Shown piece by piece: positions 52,932 to 61,050 of a DNA stretch of 64,000 nucleotides (position 1 is the first letter of the stretch; the number at the start of each line of letters is the position of its first letter). The position numbers and the translations under genes were made by a program. The notes beneath the pieces are model-generated. The model was not told the origin of the DNA and made no database searches. It worked only from the letters and a program-made list of their open reading frames with translations. Origin of the DNA: Pseudomonadota bacterium (lineage in GTDB: Bacteria > Pseudomonadota > Alphaproteobacteria > Rhizobiales > Xanthobacteraceae); contig JAFEFL010000070.1 in NCBI GenBank assembly GCA_018240595.1, positions 372,001 to 436,000 of the forward strand. The letters run 5' to 3'.

Positions 52932-53818
52932 TACGCCCTCCTCCCGAACAGACCGGCCGGACGCACCAGCAGCACGATGGCCATGATGACGAAGATGACG
53001 GTGTTCGACGCTTCAGGAAAGAATACTTTGGTCAGACCCTCGATGACGCCGAGGCCGAAACCGGTGAGGATGGCGCCGAGGATCGAGCCCATGCCGCCGA
53101 TCACCACCACCGCGAAGACGACGATGATCAGCTCGGAGCCCATCTGCGGCGACACGTTGTAGATCGGCGCCGCCATGACGCCGGCGAAAGCCGCCAGCGC
53201 GACGCCGAAGCCGTAGGTCAGCGTGATCATGACCGGCACGTTGATGCCGAAGGCGCGCACCAGAGTCGGGTTCTCGGTCGCGGCGCGCAGATAGGCGCCG
53301 AGGCGGGTGCGCTCGATGGCGAACCAGGTGCCGAAGCAGATGACCAGCGACACGCCGATCACCCAGGCGCGGTAATTCGGCAGGAACATGAAGCCGAGGT
53401 TCTGGCCGCCGCGCAGCGAGTCCGGCAGCACGTAAGGCAGGCCGGCGGAGCCGAGGTAATTGCGGGCGATGCCCTCGACGATCAGCGCGACGCCGAAGGT
53501 CAGGAGCAGGCCGTAGAGGTGGTCGAGCTTGTAGAGCCACTGCAGCAGCGTGCGTTCGATGACGATGCCGAAGGCGCCGACAATGAGCGGCGCGATGATC
53601 AGCGCCGGCCAGTAGCCGATTCCGGTCCACTGCAGCAGCAGGAAGGCGGCGACGGCGCCGAGCATGTACTGCGCGCCGTGCGCGAAATTGATGATGTTGA
53701 GCATGCCGAAGATCACGGCGAGGCCGAGGCTCAGCAAGGCATAGAACGAACCGTTGATCAGGCCGATCAATAACTGGCCGAACAGGGCCGCCGATGGAAT
53801 GCCGAAGATCGTGAACAT
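52931..53818 (-). CDS. livH: Branched-chain amino-acid-type ABC transporter permease LivH
   Basis: A 295-residue membrane permease. The start at ATG 53818 (MFTIFGIPSAALFGQLLIGL) is preferred, since the longer frame crosses an intergenic repeat. Typical LivH text is GLINGSFYALLSLGLAVIFG, MLNIINFAHGAQYMLGAVAA, AYLRAATENPTLVRAFGINV and IGGMGSILGAILTGFGLGVI. It forms the channel with LivM and precedes it with a shared base at the stop. The substrate-binding protein genes lie upstream, beyond the repeat at about 53840-53996. Confidence 0.95.
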   Translation of the reverse strand: MFTIFGIPSAALFGQLLIGLINGSFYALLSLGLAVIFGMLNIINFAHGAQYMLGAVAAFLLLQWTGIGYWPALIIAPLIVGAFGIVIERTLLQWLYKLDHLYGLLLTFGVALIVEGIARNYLGSAGLPYVLPDSLRGGQNLGFMFLPNYRAWVIGVSLVICFGTWFAIERTRLGAYLRAATENPTLVRAFGINVPVMITLTYGFGVALAAFAGVMAAPIYNVSPQMGSELIIVVFAVVVIGGMGSILGAILTGFGLGVIEGLTKVFFPEASNTVIFVIMAIVLLVRPAGLFGRRA

Positions 53819-53839
53819 GCTCGTCTCTGCTCTCTCTTT

Positions 53840-53994
53840 CACCCTCCCCCTTGTGGGGAGGGTCGGACCGCCGTCAGGCGGTTCGGGGTGGGGGTCGAAC
53901 AAGATCGCACCACCCCCACCCGGCTCGCCATAGCGCGTCGAAGACGCGCGTAAACGCGCTTTTGTGCTCGCCGACCTCCCCACAAGGGGAGGTC
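53840..53994. repeat. Multi-hairpin intergenic repeat within the liv operon
   Basis: Several inverted repeats lie between livH and the first binding protein: ACCCTCCCC (53841-53849) with GGGGAGGGT (53855-53863); GCGCGTC (53933-53939) with GACGCGC (53943-53949); GACCTCCCC (53973-53981) with GGGGAGGTC (53986-53994); and a long-range GGTGGGGGT/ACCCCCACC pair. Strong secondary structure inside an operon often lowers expression of downstream genes relative to the binding protein. That role is inferred. Confidence 0.65.
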
Positions 53995-54011
53995 AAGCAA
54001 GCTCGTTGTCA

Positions 54012-55217
54012 TCACCCGTTCGCCAGCGGGCAGCCGCCATCCTTGAGCGGACGGAACGCCTCGTCCGCCGGAATGGTCGCCCGCAGCTTGTAGAAGTCGC
54101 CCGGGCCCTTCGACTCCGAAGGCTTCTTGACCTCGTAGAGATAGGCCGGGTGAATGACGCGGCCGTCGACGCGGACCGTGCCCTTGCCGAACAACGCGTC
54201 GTCGGTCGGCAGCTTCTTCATTTCATCGACCACCGCCTTGCCGTTGTCCTTGCTCTTGAGCGCGGCAACGGCCTTCAGGTAGTGCAGCGTGCCGGCATAG
54301 ACGCCGGCCTGCACCATCGTCGGCACCTTGCCGGGACGCGCCTTCTGCCAGCGCTTGGTCCAGGCGCGGGTCTGGTCGTTGGCGTCCCAGTAGAAGGTGT
54401 TGGTCAGGACGAGGCCCTGCGCGGTCTGCAGACCGAGCGCGTTGACGTCGCTGGCGAACACCAGCAGGCCGGCCAGCGACTGGCCGCCGGAGACGATGCC
54501 GAATTCCGCCGCTTGCTTGATCGAGTTAATGGTGTCGCCGCCGGCATTGGCGAGGCCGATGACCTTGGCCTTCGACGCCTGCGCCTGCAGCAGGAACGAC
54601 GAGAAGTCGCTGGTGTTGAGCGGATGGCGAACCGCGCCGAGCACCTTGCCGCCATTGGCCTTGACGACCGCCGCGGTATCGCGTTCCAGCGCGTGGCCGA
54701 AGGCGTAGTCGGCGGTCAGGAAGAACCAGGTGTCGCCGCCGGTCTTGACGATGGCCTTACCGGTGCCGTTCGCCAGCATCCAGGTGTCGTAGGTCCAGTG
54801 CACGGTGGTGGCATTGCACTTCGGCCCGGTGAGATCCGACGACGCGGCGCCGGAGTCGATGAACACCTTGCCCTTGGCGCGCGCGACCTCGTTGACCGCG
54901 AGCGCGACGCCCGAGTTCGGCACGTCGACGATCATGTCCACGCCATCGCGATCGTACCACTCGTTGGCGATGTTGGTGGCGACGTCCGGCTTGTTCTGGT
55001 GATCGGCGCTGATGATCTCGACCTTCACATTCGGGTTGGTCTTGGCGAAGTCCTCGACCGCGAGCTTGGCGGCCTCGACCGAGCCGGGGCCGGCAAGATC
55101 GGCGTACAGCGACGACATGTCGGTGAGCACGCCGATCTTCACGTTGATCTGCTGCGCCTGCGCGGAGCCGCAGGCGAGCGCGGCGGCAAGTGCCGCCAGA
55201 GCCATAGTCCGTTTCAT
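54012..55217 (-). CDS. ABC transporter substrate-binding protein, LivK/AmiC-type (paralogue 1)
   Basis: A 401-residue periplasmic binding protein from ATG 55217 (MKRTMALAALAAALACGSAQ, signal peptide ending QAQQINVK). The fold is Peripla_BP_6 (PF13458), with VKIGVLTDMSSLYADLAGPG, VKVEIISADHQNKPDVATNI, SSDLTGPKCNATTVHWTYDT and AFRPLKDGGCPL at the end. It is closely similar to the next protein, with long identical runs, so it arose by tandem duplication. This subgroup often binds amides or short-chain compounds rather than leucine. The ligand is unknown. Confidence 0.95.
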   Translation of the reverse strand: MKRTMALAALAAALACGSAQAQQINVKIGVLTDMSSLYADLAGPGSVEAAKLAVEDFAKTNPNVKVEIISADHQNKPDVATNIANEWYDRDGVDMIVDVPNSGVALAVNEVARAKGKVFIDSGAASSDLTGPKCNATTVHWTYDTWMLANGTGKAIVKTGGDTWFFLTADYAFGHALERDTAAVVKANGGKVLGAVRHPLNTSDFSSFLLQAQASKAKVIGLANAGGDTINSIKQAAEFGIVSGGQSLAGLLVFASDVNALGLQTAQGLVLTNTFYWDANDQTRAWTKRWQKARPGKVPTMVQAGVYAGTLHYLKAVAALKSKDNGKAVVDEMKKLPTDDALFGKGTVRVDGRVIHPAYLYEVKKPSESKGPGDFYKLRATIPADEAFRPLKDGGCPLANG

Positions 55218-55324
55218 TCCCAGTCTTCCTTCCCAGTTCACGTGCCTTGCGGCACTTCTTCCAAACGCAACTCAACTTTCAAACGGACGAGCTCCGGCGT
55301 TCCTCCCCGCCGCCAGGCGCACCC

Positions 55325-56536
55325 TTAGCCGCTGACCAGCGGGCAGCCGCCATCCTTGAGCGGACGGAACGCTTCGTCCGCCGGAATGGTCGCGCGCAGG
55401 TGATAGAGATCGCCCGGGCCCTTCGACTCTTCCGGCTTCTTCACCTCGAAGAGATAGGCCGGGTGCAGGACGCGGCCGTCGGCGCGGACGGTGCTCTTGC
55501 CATAGATCGAATCCTCGGCCGGGAGCTTCTTCATCTCGTCGGCGACCTTCTTGCCGTCCTTGGCGGAGCCGACCGCGGCGACCGCCTTGAGATAGTGCAG
55601 CGTGCCCGAATAGACGCCGGCCATGTTCATGCTCGGCAGCTTGCCGGGCGAGTTACGCTCCTTGTCCCAGCGCTTGGTCCAGGCGCGGGTGCCGTCGTTG
55701 AGGTCCCAGTACCAGGTCTCGGTGAAGGTGAGGCCCTGCGCGGTCTTCAGACCGAGCGCGGCGACGTCCGGCGCGAACACCAGAAGGCCGGCGAATTTCT
55801 GCCCGCCTGCGGCGATACCGAATTCGGCGCCCTGCTTGATGGCGTTGATGGTGTCGCCGCCGGCATTGGCGAGGCCGATGATCTTGGCCTTCGACGCCTG
55901 CGCCTGCAGCAGGAACGACGAGAAGTCGTTGGTGTTGATCGGGTGACGGACCTTGCCGAGCACCTTGCCGCCGTTCTTGAGCACCACCGCCTCGGTGTCA
56001 CGCTCGAGCGCGTGGCCGAAGGCGTAGTCCGAGGTCAGGAAGAACCAGGTGTCGCCGCCGTTCTTGACGATCGCCTTGCCGGTGCCGTTGGCCAGCATCC
56101 AGGTGTCGTAAGTCCAGTGGATGGTGTTGGGCGAGCACTTCGGACCGGTGAGGTCGGACGAGGCCGGACCCGAGGCGACGAACACCTTGTTCTTGGCCTT
56201 GGTGACATCGGCGATGGCGAGCGCGACGCCGGAGTTCGGCACGTCGGCGATCATGTCGACGCCGTCGCGGTCGTACCACTGGTTGGCAATGTTGCTGCCG
56301 ACGTCGGCCTTGTTCTGGTGATCGGCGCTGATCACCTCGACCTTGACGTTCTTGTGATCCTTCATGAAGTCTTCCGCCGCGAGCTTGGCGGCGATCACCG
56401 AACCGATGCCGGTGTCGTCGGCGTACAGCGAGGACATGTCCGTCAGCACGCCGATCTTGACGTCAATCTGCTGCGCGGACGCCGTGCCCGCGAGCAGAAG
56501 CGCGGCCAGGGCCGCCAGACCGAAAGTCTTCTTCAT
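55325..56536 (-). CDS. ABC transporter substrate-binding protein, LivK/AmiC-type (paralogue 2)
   Basis: A 403-residue binding protein from ATG 56536 (MKKTFGLAALAALLLAGTAS) with GGAGGGAA upstream. The mature protein has VKIGVLTDMSSLYADDTGIG, DGVDMIADVPNSGVALAIAD, GDTWFFLTSDYAFGHALERD and the C-terminal AFRPLKDGGCPLVSG. It shares most of its sequence with the neighbouring paralogue, differing mainly near the putative ligand cleft. One permease set serves both, so the duplication probably widened substrate range. It lies between livF and the other binding protein. Confidence 0.95.
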   Translation of the reverse strand: MKKTFGLAALAALLLAGTASAQQIDVKIGVLTDMSSLYADDTGIGSVIAAKLAAEDFMKDHKNVKVEVISADHQNKADVGSNIANQWYDRDGVDMIADVPNSGVALAIADVTKAKNKVFVASGPASSDLTGPKCSPNTIHWTYDTWMLANGTGKAIVKNGGDTWFFLTSDYAFGHALERDTEAVVLKNGGKVLGKVRHPINTNDFSSFLLQAQASKAKIIGLANAGGDTINAIKQGAEFGIAAGGQKFAGLLVFAPDVAALGLKTAQGLTFTETWYWDLNDGTRAWTKRWDKERNSPGKLPSMNMAGVYSGTLHYLKAVAAVGSAKDGKKVADEMKKLPAEDSIYGKSTVRADGRVLHPAYLFEVKKPEESKGPGDLYHLRATIPADEAFRPLKDGGCPLVSG

Positions 56537-56603
56537 TGCATTCCCTCCCTTGAACATTGCCAGGTTTGATTGTTGTCGCTTCTTGATTTGAAGCTTCTGT
56601 TAT

Positions 56604-57320
56604 TTAAACCCCGAGATACTCGTGCAGCTTGCCGACATTCGCATCCAGTTCGGAATTGGCGAACTGGTCGATGACGCGGCCGTGCTCCATGACGTAGTAG
56701 CGATCCGCCACGGTTGAAGCGAAACGGAAGTTCTGCTCGACCAGCAGGATGGTGAAGCCCTGCTGCTTCAGGGCGCGGATGGTCTTGCCGATCTGCTGGA
56801 TGATGACGGGCGCGAGACCCTCGGTCGGCTCGTCGAGCAGCAGAAGACGCGCGCCGGTGCGCAGGATGCGGCCGATCGCCAGCATCTGCTGTTCGCCGCC
56901 CGACAGCTTGGTGCCCTGGCTCGAGCCGAGGCGTTCCTTCAGGTTCGGGAACAGTTCGAAGATCTGGCCGATCGTCAGGCCGCCGGAGCGCACCACCGGC
57001 GGCAGCGTCAGGTTCTCCTCGACGCTCAGGCTGGCGAAAATGCCGCGCTCCTCCGGACACAGCGCAATGCCGGCCCGCGCGATCTGGTTCGATTGCTTGT
57101 TGATCAGCTCCTGGCCCTCGAAGCGCACCGAACCCTTGCGCTGGCCGACGATGCCCATGATCGATTTCATGGTCGTGGTCTTGCCGGCGCCGTTGCGGCC
57201 GAGCAGCGTCACCACTTCGCCGGCCTGCACGTCGAACGACACGCCGTGCAAGATATGCGACTCGCCGTACCAGGCTTGCAGGTCCTTCACCGCCAGCAGA
57301 GGCGCGGTCCGATCAAGCAT
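56604..57320 (-). CDS. livF: Branched-chain amino-acid-type ABC transporter ATPase LivF
   Basis: A 238-residue ABC ATPase from ATG 57320 (MLDRTAPLLAVKDLQAWYGE). Walker A is LLGRNGAGKTTTMKSIMG, the signature is KLSGGEQQMLAIGRIL, Walker B is RLLLLDEPTEGLAP and the switch region is LLVEQNFRFAS. The ALCPEERGIFASLSVEENL segment is typical of LivF. Its start overlaps the livG stop by 8 bases. With LivG it makes the cytosolic motor of the importer. Confidence 0.94.
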   Translation of the reverse strand: MLDRTAPLLAVKDLQAWYGESHILHGVSFDVQAGEVVTLLGRNGAGKTTTMKSIMGIVGQRKGSVRFEGQELINKQSNQIARAGIALCPEERGIFASLSVEENLTLPPVVRSGGLTIGQIFELFPNLKERLGSSQGTKLSGGEQQMLAIGRILRTGARLLLLDEPTEGLAPVIIQQIGKTIRALKQQGFTILLVEQNFRFASTVADRYYVMEHGRVIDQFANSELDANVGKLHEYLGV

Positions 57321-58077
57321 GGCCGACCCCCATATAGGCTTCGCGGACATCAGGATTGCTCGAGACGGTTTCGTAATCGCCTTCGGCGAGCACGCGGCCG
57401 CGCGTCAGCACCGTGATGGTGTCGGACAGGTCGGCAACGACCGAGAGATTGTGCTCGACCATGAGCACGGTACGGTTGGCGGCGACACGCTTGATGAGTT
57501 CGGCGATGCGCGCGATGTCCTCGTGGCCCATGCCGGCAGTCGGCTCGTCGAGCAGCAGCATTTCCGGCTCGAGCGCCAGCGTGGTCGCGATCTCAAGCGC
57601 GCGCTTGCGGCCGTACGGCAATTCCACCGCGTTCCAGTGCACGTAGTCCGACAGGCCGACGTCGGCGATCAGCGACAGCGCGCGTTCATTGTATTCGTCC
57701 AGCACCGCACGCGAGCGCCAGAAGTCGAAGGACGGGCCCCGCTTGAGCCGCTGCAGGGCGATGCGGACGTTCTCCAGCACCGTCATGTGCGGAAACACCG
57801 CCGAAATCTGGAACGAGCGCACGAGGCCAAGCTGCGCAACGTCAGCCGGCTGCATCGCGGTGATGTCGCGGCCGTTATAGACGATGCGCCCGCTGGTCGG
57901 GCTGAGGAACTTGGTAAGCAGGTTGAAGCAGGTCGTCTTGCCGGCGCCATTCGGCCCGATCAAGGCGTGAATGGTGCCGCGCCGGACCTTGAGGTCCACG
58001 CCGCCCACGGCTGTAAAACCGGCAAAATCCTTAGTCAGACCCTCGGTGACAAGGATCAGATCCGCATCCATGAGCAT
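57313..58077 (-). CDS. livG: Branched-chain amino-acid-type ABC transporter ATPase LivG
   Basis: A 254-residue ABC ATPase from ATG 58077 (MLMDADLILVTEGLTKDFAG); ATG 58071 is an alternative. Walker A is LIGPNGAGKTTCFNLLTK, the region PYGRKRALEIATTLALEP contains the degenerate signature, Walker B is EMLLLDEPTAGMGH and the switch His is in LMVEHNLSVVADLSD. The longer N-terminal part (LGLVRSFQISAVFPHMTVLE) marks LivG. First gene of the liv operon, with the promoter likely in 58078-58254. Confidence 0.94.
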   Translation of the reverse strand: MLMDADLILVTEGLTKDFAGFTAVGGVDLKVRRGTIHALIGPNGAGKTTCFNLLTKFLSPTSGRIVYNGRDITAMQPADVAQLGLVRSFQISAVFPHMTVLENVRIALQRLKRGPSFDFWRSRAVLDEYNERALSLIADVGLSDYVHWNAVELPYGRKRALEIATTLALEPEMLLLDEPTAGMGHEDIARIAELIKRVAANRTVLMVEHNLSVVADLSDTITVLTRGRVLAEGDYETVSSNPDVREAYMGVGHA

Positions 58078-58254
58078 TTCCCCTCGGCCTCATTCTCTGG
58101 AACATTTTTAGTTCCGGCAAGGGCCTTGGCTTCAGGGGTATTGGATTGGCGGCGCTCTGGCAATTAGCCTTCAGCAGGACGGCTGCCTCAAGGAGAGGCA
58201 GTCATCCGGGTGCAACATTAAATTGCTGTAACGCAGGGCGAAACGGCCGCCCAC

Positions 58255-59025
58255 TCAGGCCGGCTTGAACTTTTTCGCCAGCGTGTCCGCATTCTTGGCC
58301 AAGAGGCCGACGTCGGAACCGACTGCGACAAAGAGGTAACCCCAATCGATGTACCGGCGGGCCTCTTCCTCGTTACCGGTGAGAATGCCGGCGGGCATGC
58401 CCACCTTGGTCAGACGCTCGACCGCATCCTTCATCGCCGCCTGCACATCGGCATGCTGCGGATTGCCGAGATGGCCGAGCGAGGCGGCCAGGTCCGACGG
58501 GCCGATGAACACGCCGTCGACGCCGTCGACCGCCGCGATGTCCTCGAGCACGTCCAGCGACTCCCGCGTCTCGACCTGCACCAGGACGCAGATCTCGCTG
58601 TTCGCCTTGGTCAGGTAACCGGGCACGCGGCCGTAGCGGCTGGCGCGCGCGGCGACCGACACGCCGCGGATGCCGTGCGGCGGATAGCGCGTCGCGGCGA
58701 CCGCGGCTTTGGCTTCCTCGACCGACTGCACGTAGGGAATGAGCAGCGCCTGCGCGCCGATGTCGAGGCAGCGCTTGATGAGAACGGCATCGTTCCAGGC
58801 CGGGCGAATGATCGCGGTGGCCGTGCCCTTCTCCATCGCCTGCAACTGCGACAAGAGATCCGGGATTTCGTTGGGCGAATGCTCGGTGTCGAGCAGCAGC
58901 CAGTCGAAGCCGGAGTCGGAACAGATCTCCACCGCGACATTGCTGCACAGGCTCTGCCACAGGCCGACCTGCAGTTTCTTGGCACGGAGGCCGGCTTTGA
59001 AGGCATTGCGCCTGAATTCGGTCAT
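58255..59025 (-). CDS. HpcH/HpaI family aldolase
   Basis: A 256-residue class II metal-dependent aldolase of the HpcH/HpaI/GarL family (PF03328). Characteristic motifs are GFDWLLLDTEHSPNEIPDLL (His-containing loop), TAIIRPAWNDAVLIKRCLDI, GAQALLIPYVQSVEEAKAAV, RASRYGRVPGYLTKANSEIC, VLVQVETRESLDVLEDIAAV (metal-binding Glu) and VFIGPSDLAASLGHLGNPQH (metal-binding Asp). Such aldolases split 4-hydroxy-2-oxo acids into pyruvate and an aldehyde. The natural substrate is unclear. It lies upstream of the liv operon but 177 bases away. Confidence 0.92.
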   Translation of the reverse strand: MTEFRRNAFKAGLRAKKLQVGLWQSLCSNVAVEICSDSGFDWLLLDTEHSPNEIPDLLSQLQAMEKGTATAIIRPAWNDAVLIKRCLDIGAQALLIPYVQSVEEAKAAVAATRYPPHGIRGVSVAARASRYGRVPGYLTKANSEICVLVQVETRESLDVLEDIAAVDGVDGVFIGPSDLAASLGHLGNPQHADVQAAMKDAVERLTKVGMPAGILTGNEEEARRYIDWGYLFVAVGSDVGLLAKNADTLAKKFKPA

Positions 59026-59132
59026 TGGATCGTTCCCGTCCCGGTGGTTGTCGGTTCGGTCCGATGCTGTACCGGCTCGGCCGAGAAAATCAAATGCCCA
59101 GGTGCGCGGGTCCGGGCTGCGTCATTCCGCCG

Positions 59133-59351
59133 TCAGTAATGCGGCGGCGGCGGCTCGGGCTCTTGCGATCCGGCGGCCACCGCCCCTTCCCGCACCTGGT
59201 CGGCGAGCCGCTCGATTTCCCGCTTGAGCTGGTCGATCAGCTTCCACTGCGCGGTCACCGCCTCGTTGAGGTCGTCGATGGCGCGTTCCTGATGGCTCCG
59301 CTCGATCTCCAGGGCCACGACGCGGGCGTTGAGCGCAGCGAGATCGTCCAT
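59133..59351 (-). CDS. slyX: SlyX family protein
   Basis: A 72-residue coiled-coil protein (MDDLAALNARVVALEIERSH, QERAIDDLNEAVTAQWKLID, QLKREIERLADQV) ending in a short Pro-rich tail EPPPPHY, the usual form of SlyX (PF04102). Heptad spacing of Leu/Ile is evident across the first 55 residues. SlyX is found in many proteobacteria and its function is not established. It stands alone here, upstream of the HpcH/HpaI gene. Confidence 0.9.
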   Translation of the reverse strand: MDDLAALNARVVALEIERSHQERAIDDLNEAVTAQWKLIDQLKREIERLADQVREGAVAAGSQEPEPPPPHY

Positions 59352-59466
59352 GGGTTGAGCCTCCTTGAGGTGCGTGACGCCCGTATTACCGCGCGACCGT
59401 ATCGCAGTCGCAGCAAAAGTCTGAGATACTGCGGCGGCCTACCATATCGACTGCACGTTCGGGACC

Positions 59467-59525
59467 CACGACTTCCAATAGCATGACTTCCAATAACATG
59501 ACCTCCGGCAGCATGACGTTCGACA
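59467..59525. repeat. 15-base tandem repeat spanning the dihydropyrimidinase start
   Basis: Four degenerate copies with consensus GCATGACTTCCAATA: 59467-59480 (partial), 59481-59495, 59496-59510 and 59511-59525. Each of the last three carries an in-frame ATG (59483, 59498, 59513). The 15-base unit keeps frame, so copy-number changes would add or remove five-residue units or start codons without breaking the gene. Confidence 0.75.
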
Positions 59526-60928
59526 CCATCATCCGCGGCGGCACCGTCGCCACCGCTTCCGACACCTTCGCCTGCGATATCGGCATCAAGGCCGGCAAGA
59601 TTACGGCGCTCGGCGCCGACCTCGGCGACGCCGCCGAGATCGTCGATGCCACGGGCCTGCTGGTGCTGCCCGGCGGCATCGACAGTCATGTGCACATTGC
59701 GCAGCCGTCCGGCCCCGGCATCGTCATGGCCGACGATTTCGCCTCGGCGACGCGCTCCGCGGCCTTCGGCGGCAACACCATGGTGCTGCCGTTCGCCATG
59801 CAGCAGAAGGGCGAGAGCCTGCGCGAGGTGGTGAAGGAGTATCACCGCAAGGCCGACGGCCAGTGCTACGTCGACGTCTCCTTCCATCTCATCATCGCCG
59901 ACGCCAGCGACCGCGTGCTCGGCCAGGAGCTCCCTGCCCTCGTCAATGACGGCTACACCTCGTTCAAGGTTTTCATGACCTATGAGGGCCTCGCCCTCTC
60001 CGACATGGAGATGCTCAACGTGATGTCGGTCGCGCGCGAGACCGGCGCGCTGGTCATGGTGCACGCCGAGAACTACGACGCCATCCGCTTCCTCACCGAC
60101 CGGCTCGAACGCGCCGGCAAGACCGAAACGAAATATCACGGCACGTCGCGGCCGATCGCGGTCGAGCGCGAGGCCACCCACCGCGCCATCTCGCTCGCCG
60201 AGATCATCGACGTGCCGATCATGATCGTGCACGTCTCGAACCGTCAGGCGATGGAGGAGATCGCGCGGGCGCAGCGCCGTGGCCTCAAGATCTACGGCGA
60301 GACCTGCCCGCAATATCTGGTGCTGACCGAGAAGGACATGGACGGCCTCAACATGGAGGGCGCCAAATATGTCTGCTCACCGCCGCCGCGCGACAAGGAA
60401 AGCCAGGTCGCCTGTTGGGAAGGCTTGCAGCAGGGCATCTTCTCGCTGTTCTCGTCGGACCACTGTCCGTTCCGCTACGACGATCCGCAGGGCAAGCTCA
60501 ATCCCAAGGGCCGCACCTCGTTCCGCTGGGTGCCGAACGGCATTCCCGGCGTCGAGACGCGGCTGCCGATCCTGTTCTCCGAAGGTGTCGGCAAGGGCCG
60601 CATCTCGCTCAACGAGTTCGTGGCGCTGACATCGACCAACCACGCCAAGACCTACGGCCTCTATCCGAAAAAGGGCACCATCGCCATCGGCGCCGATGCC
60701 GACATCGTCATCTGGGATCCCAAGCGCAAGGAAACGATCTCGCAGAAACTGATGCACGGCGGCTCGGACTACACGCCCTACGAAGGCATCGAGGTCACCG
60801 GCTGGCCGGTCTCGACCATGGTGCGCGGCAAGTTCGTGGTGCGCGACGGCAAGCTCGTCGGCAAGCTCGGCGGCGGCGATTACGTGGCGCGGCAGAAGTC
60901 CGAACTGGCGAAGCCCAGGGTGGCGTAG
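59483..60928 (+). CDS. hydA: Dihydropyrimidinase / D-hydantoinase
   Basis: A 481-residue cyclic amidohydrolase. Three in-frame ATGs in a tandem repeat are possible starts. The third (59513, MTFDTIIRGGTVATASDTFA) matches the usual family N-terminus best, so the first ten residues may not be translated. Zinc ligands are intact: GGIDSHVHIAQPSGP, the carbamylated Lys in FKVFMTYEGLAL, VMVHAENYDAI, MIVHVSNRQAME and FSSDHCPFRYDDPQG. It opens dihydrouracil, dihydrothymine or hydantoins in reductive pyrimidine breakdown. No other pyrimidine catabolic genes are in the window. Cytosolic. Confidence 0.94.
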   Translation: MTSNNMTSGSMTFDTIIRGGTVATASDTFACDIGIKAGKITALGADLGDAAEIVDATGLLVLPGGIDSHVHIAQPSGPGIVMADDFASATRSAAFGGNTMVLPFAMQQKGESLREVVKEYHRKADGQCYVDVSFHLIIADASDRVLGQELPALVNDGYTSFKVFMTYEGLALSDMEMLNVMSVARETGALVMVHAENYDAIRFLTDRLERAGKTETKYHGTSRPIAVEREATHRAISLAEIIDVPIMIVHVSNRQAMEEIARAQRRGLKIYGETCPQYLVLTEKDMDGLNMEGAKYVCSPPPRDKESQVACWEGLQQGIFSLFSSDHCPFRYDDPQGKLNPKGRTSFRWVPNGIPGVETRLPILFSEGVGKGRISLNEFVALTSTNHAKTYGLYPKKGTIAIGADADIVIWDPKRKETISQKLMHGGSDYTPYEGIEVTGWPVSTMVRGKFVVRDGKLVGKLGGGDYVARQKSELAKPRVA

Positions 60929-60949
60929 CAGCCAGTCGCTCAGGATTCT

Positions 60950-61036
60950 GTCATCACCGGGCTTGTCCCGGTGATCCCGCTTAGGAAGGTACAGTGCCCC
61001 TATAAGCGGGATGGCCGGGTCAAGCCCGGCCATGAC
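60950..61036. repeat. Cloverleaf-like intergenic palindromic repeat
   Basis: An 87-base element with four stems: outer GTCAT (60950-60954) with ATGAC (61032-61036); TCACCGGG (60954-60961) with CCCGGTGA (60967-60974); ATCCCGCTTA (60974-60983) with TAAGCGGGAT (61003-61012); and GGCCGGG (61013-61019) with CCCGGCC (61025-61031). This is a typical alphaproteobacterial REP-like repeat. It ends 14 bases before the next gene's ATG, just ahead of its ribosome site. Confidence 0.8.
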
Positions 61037-61050
61037 GAGGGAGAAAAACA

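Noticed and set aside
53840..53998. Possible CRISPR-like or operator array in the clustered repeats
   Set aside because: The units are inverted repeats of different sequence without regular direct repeats and spacers, so this is a composite intergenic repeat.
58078..58254. Possible riboswitch before the liv operon
   Set aside because: Only short hairpins such as CTGCCTC-GAGGCAG were found, with no conserved riboswitch core that I recognise.
60940..61040. Possible tRNA because of the cloverleaf shape
   Set aside because: It lacks the T-loop TTC motif, a D-loop pattern, an anticodon arm of the right size and a normal 7-base acceptor stem. It is a palindromic repeat.
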